Origin: Trichuris trichiura | Lineage: Eukaryota > Nematoda > Enoplea > Trichinellida > Trichuridae | Reading direction: 5' to 3' | Assembly: GCA_037903355.1 (NCBI GenBank) | Contig: JBAJFE010000050.1 | Coordinates: forward strand, 992,001-1,056,000 | DNA length: 64,000 nucleotides | In this document: piece by piece, positions 57,901-64,000 of the stretch | How positions within the stretch are numbered: the stretch's first letter is position 1 | Layout: every line of letters starts with the position of its first letter | Program-made: the position numbers and the translations under genes | The notes under the pieces: model-generated | What the model was told of the DNA's origin: nothing | The model's input: the letters and a program-made list of their open reading frames with translations, nothing else | Databases searched by the model: none

Positions 57901-60900
57901 TTGAACCGCTTCGAGAGTAGGGGCGGCACTATGGCTAACGGGGGTTGATTTGATGCCGGCCGGTCAATGAAATAAACTATCCATCTAATCTTGAATCAAT
58001 TTATCTCACGCTGGGATTCATCAGCCTACGCTAGGATGCATTTCCTTTCTCGGCTTTTCGTAAGACGCTTGGCGCAGTGCCAAATGTTGGCTAATGAGCG
58101 AACGTTAGGTAAATGGTTGTAGGATGATACTCTAACGGAAATACGACCTTCAAACGCGCAGGCGTTTTGGTCACAAGATATGACTGCCTGGAAAAGCGAG
58201 CGGAAAGCTTTTTGTTTACGCGTTCAACTAGCTACCGATCATAACGTGATCTTCAAGAAGTTCATTTTGTCTTTTTTTTCTTAAAAACATATCATCTATA
58301 GTTTCAAACAGCCTCTGCTTCATTATTGCATGCTCGGTTGAAAACGCTGTTGGGAAAGTGTCCCACCGAGCTGTTTTGTCAAGAAGCGAACCTTAGTTGG
58401 CCTTCGTCGTCGTTGTAGTTTCAGCTTTTCAAAGTTGTGAATGAAAATCGATTGCGCTTTCGCTCCTTAAACGGTTCGTGCCAGAAGCGACGTCATGACC
58501 CGTGCCGGCTCTTTTGGCTTCCCTAATGGAATTGTTTGTGCCGCCGTCGTTTTCCGGCCCGCCGAGGCGAAGCAACGATTCCCTTGGATCGCCTTGAAAG
58601 GCCGGCTGGCTGTTAATTGTTCGTTGGCAGCTATTTTTGCAAACGCGCAAGACTACGCAAGCGCCGTATCCATCAAAGTGGAACAGCTTAAAATGGCCAC
58701 TTTTGCCTCCTATTCGCTTTCGCATCGTATTACGCGCGAACCGTCAAGTCCAGGTGGCGCTATTGGCGCTGATGAAATGTGATTTGCATTTGCGTCAAGG
58801 GAGAATGCCAACTTTTTTTTAAATCAAGATTACATAACGCCTTATATAAGTGCTTACACTGAGCTGAATCAATCTCTCAGTTTTCAGCTTTTCCGGGTAA
58901 AAATGGAGAGTAAGCCTAAGGCATGCCAGAGCGCCCTGTTGGTCTTATATTTAGTCTTGACTCGAAGAAAACGTCGCTGGCAGCACCTGTTCCATTGAAT
59001 GCCCTTTGCTTGCTATGAAACATTGTTGTATCTTCCTAAAATTGAATCGGAACGCGCGGTCAAGCTCGTTTACGTCATTGGCTTGGAAAAATGAATAATT
59101 GTCATTGTGAAGGCTCAAAGCGATTTGTCACTCTTTGACTCGTCGCGCGCGCAAGTCGTCGTTCCAAGGGAAGAGACCCTACGACGATGAGCGCAAGCTT
59201 GGCACTACCATTTGCTCTTTTGACGCGAAAACGACGACGTTGCGAAGGAAGGGAAAAAATGGACATCCGCCCAATAGCGAGTGGTTCGATGCCTATGCCG
59301 CCTCGTCTTGCCAAGGTTTCAAAAAGCGCCCTTTTGTTGATCGATGAGTAGAGCAACTCCGTCGGCGACAGTGGATGAAAATAATTTTGCCCAATACTAT
59401 ATTGACGCGTAAACATTCGGCTTGCCGATGGTTACCGGATGGCTTCGCGTCGGTTCCCTGAAGTGGGCCCAAATGTCGGCCCTTTTCGCGCCCAAGGAGG
59501 TAAAATGGCCAACAAACAAGTTCGCCACTTTCGCGCTTTGGAAAGCGCGGGATTTCTTTTTCTGAACAAAGTTGTAATGCATTTTTTCAACGGTTCCACC
59601 GATGGCTTGTCGAGAAGTATGCGCGCGGTTCATTCGATTCATGCTTCTTCTTCTTCTCCTTCTTTACGGATATCTCTTTCTGACGAATGAATCTAATGAA
59701 CTATTCAATCAATCAATCAATTGAGTTGGTGTCATAGAAGAGACCACTGCAAGCGGTCTACTTTTCGCAAGTTGATCATCGTCCGCTAGCAGCTAGCAGG
59801 CAGTAAGCGACAAATGAAACTGCTTAGACTTTTTGGTATGTTCGACGAGCGCTACATATGGTCGACTACGTTCAGGTATAAGAATGCTCGTTGTTTCGTT
59901 TAAGACAAATGGCATTCTACGTTTCCCCTTCAAGCTAATAACGTTAATTTTTTTTCTATCGCCTCAGGCTCTGTGTATAATGGTATATTCGTATGTTCAA
60001 GTGCTCGCGCGCATAACCATCAAGCAGACGGGCTATGAGCATTCCGCCGGACAGTATATACTCGCCTATTGATTCAATGTACTTGTTTTTCTTGAAGAAT
60101 TCATTCGAGGCTTACAGCTGGCGTCTAGAAAATGGAATTAGGGTCCCCTATCGCAGAGCTCTGCGACATAATGCCTTTTCCTTAAGCGAGCAGCTTGAAT
60201 CAAGTTTCTAGTTTCGTATCGCCAAGCTTTCTTGAGTAGCCTAACAGCGATCGAAGGGTATAGGAATGAATGAAACAAAAGTGGAATCGATAAGGGCCTC
60301 AATTCAATATGCAGCTTTGTAAAGAGGCATTCTCTTAAACTGTGCGTACCTAATTAAGCATTACTTCAGCTGAAGCCTGGTGTCGTCTTCTTCTCCTTTA
60401 TCATTGTTGACAAGTTTAAGACGACCCAAAAGGTTGGCTGTAGCAGACATGCCGCCATTTTTCTTCTTCCTTTCTGAGAAGCCCAAGCGAGGCAGCATTT
60501 TTTTCATTCGCGCGCTTAAATGTGTAATTGAAGCGGGTGTTAACTGTTCCAATCAAATAAGGCTTGATGAAGCTTCCGCCAACCTCCAGTTTTTATGCTT
60601 TACCTGATTTAGGCGAAGCGCCAGTGTGTGTTCAGAATTTGGCAGCTCACGTAGGCGCCATTGGCGAGCCGTAGCAGCCAAGTCTCCGTTCAACATTAAG
60701 CGGGATGTTTTTCCCTCCAAAAAAGGCTTCGCTCGCTATTCACTGCTCTATGCTTTGATAGGCGATCATTCGACTTGTTCTAAGCCTTTAGCGCCCCCAA
60801 TTGGCTACGCGAAACGTCGAAGAGTACGATTGTCCCAGTCGCGTCTGCATTTCAATTTGCAACTCCTTATATGGTCATTCCGGTCGAGCTGACGCTTCTC

Positions 60901-62253
60901 GATGGTCGTAGGCCATTTTTGGCCAATAAACACTTGCTTAAGTTGGCCAAAGCGACTCTTAATAGCTTTAAGCGCAGCGCGGAGATCGTCTACCTTTCCA
61001 AATCAGGGCATTGTTTCCTTAATTGGCCATTGGAGTCTTTTAACTCGTTTACCTGAGCTTACGTTGAACGCGTAAGTACTTTTGCTTTTTGGGCGTCTTG
61101 AATACGTGGTCAAATTATCCGGAAAGGCGGAAAAAAGTGTGTACGATCGTACGGGTAGAACAGATGAAAAAATCGATGCGCCTATAGTTTCTTTAAGTTT
61201 CATTTATTCGAGTAATGAGAATCAGTTTAATCTTTTGCCGGTCGAATGCTTCCGAACCGTGCTCCTTATTTGGTTTTCCTTGCGGGTCGCCAATGTTTAC
61301 GCGATCATTCTCATTTAGCCGATGCGTAATAAAGGCGCGGTCGCCATGGATATATTCATAGTCTTTTGGCAAAATCTTTAATCACTAGAATGAAGTTATC
61401 AATCAACACGTATTGGATTTCTCGAAGCGCGCGGATCCGGTCGTTTTCGGTGCGCTTGTTTCGCACCATTCGTCGGCGGCGACTGAGGTTTTCGATGGGC
61501 TCACTCGTGGGCGGGCGTTTTGAGACAAATTTATGCACCCACCCCCCTGCGGGCACCTGACAGGTCGACTTTGCGAAGCGACGCGCGCGGATGATCAATG
61601 GGCGAGTCGTGTCACCGCCGGCGCAATGGCACCCAATGAAAACGTACTGTTTATGGGAAACTTTAAAGGTGGTTAAACCATTGTTCTCTGTTCAACATCA
61701 TCCTTGCCGCCTGAGGGAAATCAATCATTCCTAGCGCCAACGTAGCTCAAGGTCTACGAGCTAGCGTTGCTCCATGCTTCAAGAGGGCCGGCTTCGATCT
61801 AGTAGCATGCGAAGAAATTGCCCCTCCTTGTAAAGATGCGCTTAGTTGCCAACAGTTCAATATAATAGCTTATCTTTTTTCTCTGTTTCAATAGTAGGCT
61901 AGGTGGATATTGCCTTTTTTGGTAGGGCGCTTATAAGGCTTCTCCTCACAGCTACACATTTGGAAACAGGAGGGGCTTATACGCTAAGAGTCTATAACAA
62001 GCTTTATGTAAACATTTCAAGAAATGCATGTAATCTTCACGATGTCTGGAAGTTGTTATAGGCATCCTTTTCCTGTTGAAATATGTAACCCAGTTGGGGC
62101 TTGACGAGCCCGCAAGCTCAGCTGCTTCATTCGCTGATCCGTCTGTTCTTTTTTCAGCCTGCGTTCGCTTTTGCAACGGCTAAGGTGGAGTGGGACTTCC
62201 GGTGAAACGCCGTTGAACTAATCGAATGAGCGCTCGGCTGTTGAGCCCGCAGG

Positions 62254-62638
62254 ATGCTGTTGTACTATTTCGCTTCCGCGGCGAGAAGTATTCAGTTCCA
62301 TGTGGATGACGACGTAGTCGACAAGTTGAACTACTACTACACGAGCTGTATATTAATCATTTTTGCCATTCTCGTCTCTGCCAAGCAGTACGTCGGTTAT
62401 CCGATACAATGCTGGGTGCCGGCCACCTTTACGCAACCGATGGAGCAATATACGGAGCATTTTTGCTGGGTGCAAAATACCTACTGGCTGCCTCTTAACG
62501 ACATGGTGCCACCGTCGTTTGCCGAAAGGGAAACGCGGCAAATAGGCTACTATCAATGGGTTCCGTTCGTTTTGACCCTCGAAGCGCTGTTCTTTTACCT
62601 GCCTTGCGTCATATGGCGACTTCTTAGCTGGCAGCCCG
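62254..62638 (+). CDS. Innexin, first coding exon
   Basis: Open from ATG 62254 to a gtaagc donor at 62639 (phase 1), 128 codons. Innexins form invertebrate gap junctions with four membrane spans. The exon covers the cytoplasmic N-terminus, TM1 ('[20 protein letters not shown]'), the first extracellular loop with its Cys residues ('IQCWVPATF', '[11 protein letters not shown]'), the family signature 'YYQWVPFVL' and TM2. The start fits innexins, which commonly begin M-L. The following exons were not found in the remaining 1.3 kb, so they are probably beyond the window or preceded by a long intron. Confidence 0.93.
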
Positions 62639-62670
62639 GTAAGCCTAACCTTTTATTCCTACTTATGATG

Positions 62671-62722
62671 GATATGCAAAATAGGCTTAGGCCAAAAAAG
62701 ACCTAAGCCTATTTTGCATATC
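62671..62722. repeat. Perfect 21-bp-arm hairpin with telomere-like stem
   Basis: 62671-62691 (ending ataggcttagg) and 62702-62722 are exact reverse complements around a 10-base loop. It is located just inside the innexin intron, 33 bp from the donor, and contains the TTAGG/CCTAA unit also seen in the palindromes at 27 and 30 kb. Confidence 0.9.
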
Positions 62723-64000
62723 TCCTACGTTTTTGGCACTAGATAGGCTTTATCCGAAGGATAAGTGCCCACCAAATAAGGCGAATAACCGCTCAAATCT
62801 CTTTTGGGTAGCCTGCGTTTATCACTTTCTTGGGCTTTTTCTTCTTTTCTCCTCTCTGCTGACAAGTCTAATCTAAATGATTTCCACTTGTTTGAACAAC
62901 GCGTTTACCTTAAGAGGAGGCGGCGGATATTCAATCCGGCGGTATTGGGTACCGACAAGAATCGATGTCGCTTTGTAGGCTTTTGGCAGTTGTACCCGTT
63001 CGCCCCCAACCAATATATAGGCGTTTTGCCGTTGGTTTCCGTCTCTTGAAATGCGATGCGAAAATCGATGTTACTTTTGAAAATTTAACTCGCCAAGAAA
63101 CAATCGTTACGTCCGCGTATCGTTTATGCCTTGCCGAATTGCCATTTTGAACCGCCGTCTCCGGCGGCAATTAGCGTTGCAACACCTAAGCTGGTCGAAA
63201 CGAAAGCGTGCAAGTAATTGGCGAGGCTTTTTGTTTGGTGTTGTGTAGCCGTTGAGGAATTTGTTAAAAAGGGAAATATCATGGCGTAAAGGTTGGCTAA
63301 TTATGTTTGCAAAAGCCCGTCGTGGTCACGAGCGGGCATGCAAATGCTTTCTCGTGAGTAGGTGATAACATGAAGGCAAAAGGACATGCTAAAACTGAAA
63401 AATAACTTAGTTCCATTAGTCCTGCTAAAATATTTGCATAATTTCAAGTTCGTAATTGATTCGCTCAGTTTTGTTTACCTTTACAGCATATATGCGGTAT
63501 GTCAAGTAAGCGTCATGCGCTGGCAATATGACGTTTTGTTCATTTGAAGCATTGTTGCCGGAGTTCGAAAACCCATCTCGGCATGCCAGAGGCTTCGATT
63601 CAATGATATTTCGGTTCTTACGTAATCAATGAAGTTCGTAATCAAGGGTCAACTGTTCAGCGTTGAACTTGGTGCATTTACGAAGGAGAAAGGAAAAGAG
63701 TGACGCGATACCATTGATGAATAGCTTTTGGAATGTCCAAGGGGATAAGGTGCCTTCAAGTCATTGAGTTTTGAGTTTGCATTGCCCCTACTTTATTGCT
63801 TGAAGGCTGATGCGCGCGGAGGTTCGTCAAGCAATCAAACAGCGCGATCGACCGACGGCTAACAATGGTAGATTTGGAAGGGTGTAATGCAGATCGGACT
63901 TATCAATTCGCCAACGTAGATCTCGCGGGATTCTTCCTCATCGAGCTTTTTATAAGGCGTCAAACGGGCTGATCAATAAAGCCTGAGAGGAAGGCGGAAA
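62723..64000. other. Probable innexin intron, nothing recognised
   Basis: No further innexin exon or other gene is visible up to the end of the window. Confidence 0.5.

Larger units (their letters stand above)
48621..62253. other. About 13.6 kb gene-poor region upstream of the innexin
   Basis: No recognisable gene on either strand. Open frames are short (largest about 116 codons at 55933-56283) and mostly overlap on both strands, as expected by chance in sequence richer in GC than the first half of the window. It contains the palindrome at 52363-52435, the MITE at 54759-54961 and a short (aatc)n run near 59705. It may be long-range regulatory sequence for the innexin or an unseen gene; nothing decides this. 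Confidence 0.4.

Overview
The window is eukaryotic nuclear DNA, almost certainly from a nematode. I lean towards a clade I worm (Trichinellida: Trichinella, Trichuris or a relative). Supporting signs are introns of about 50 bp with conventional GT-AG ends, a gene of repeated cystatin-like domains of the type described as multi-cystatin-like proteins in Trichinella, a worm-type VMAT (CAT-1), an innexin, and short palindromes of the nematode telomere unit TTAGGC. The genus is an inference. No bacterial, viral or CRISPR-like features are visible.

Layout. 1-2129: 3' part of a multi-cystatin-like gene. 2130-7264: mostly noncoding, with a striking foldback at 5530-5758 that contains a possible exon. 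7265-12473: a BED zinc-finger gene followed by RING/B-box/coiled-coil (TRIM-like) exons; they may be two genes or one. 12710-13778: a decayed Penelope-like retroelement with inverted terminal repeats. 13779-21518: no recognisable gene, with two diverged copies of a repeat of about 460 bp. 21519-25948: an apparently complete 11-exon vesicular monoamine transporter. 25949-31788: repeats plus a small secreted-peptide gene on the minus strand.

31789-47002 is a dense housekeeping block. It holds TOP3A (minus, one exon), a ZSWIM7/SWS1-like gene (minus), a small basic ORF facing it, ASCC2 (minus, 11 exons), an NDRG-family gene (plus, 12 exons), mitochondrial acyl carrier protein NDUFAB1 (minus, 4 exons) and TFPT/INO80F (plus, 4 exons). 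47003-48620 has exon-like fragments I could not assemble. 48621-62253 is about 13.6 kb with no gene I can recognise, containing one near-perfect palindrome and one TA-flanked MITE. 62254-62638 is the first coding exon of an innexin.

Exon chains for the multi-cystatin, VMAT, ASCC2, NDRG, ACP, TFPT, ZSWIM7-like and secreted-peptide genes were worked out by hand from splice sites, phase and family resemblance. In every complete chain the total length is a multiple of three. TOP3A and ZSWIM7 both act in homologous recombination (double Holliday junction dissolution; RAD51 support) and lie in tandem on the same strand. Several gene pairs are head-to-head with short shared upstream regions (ACP/TFPT, ASCC2/NDRG, ZSWIM7-like/basic ORF). 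Most of the unusual DNA structure is inverted repeats: a partial-exon foldback, a foldback in a VMAT intron, telomere-like palindromes, the Penelope terminal repeats with a hammerhead-like motif, and a MITE.
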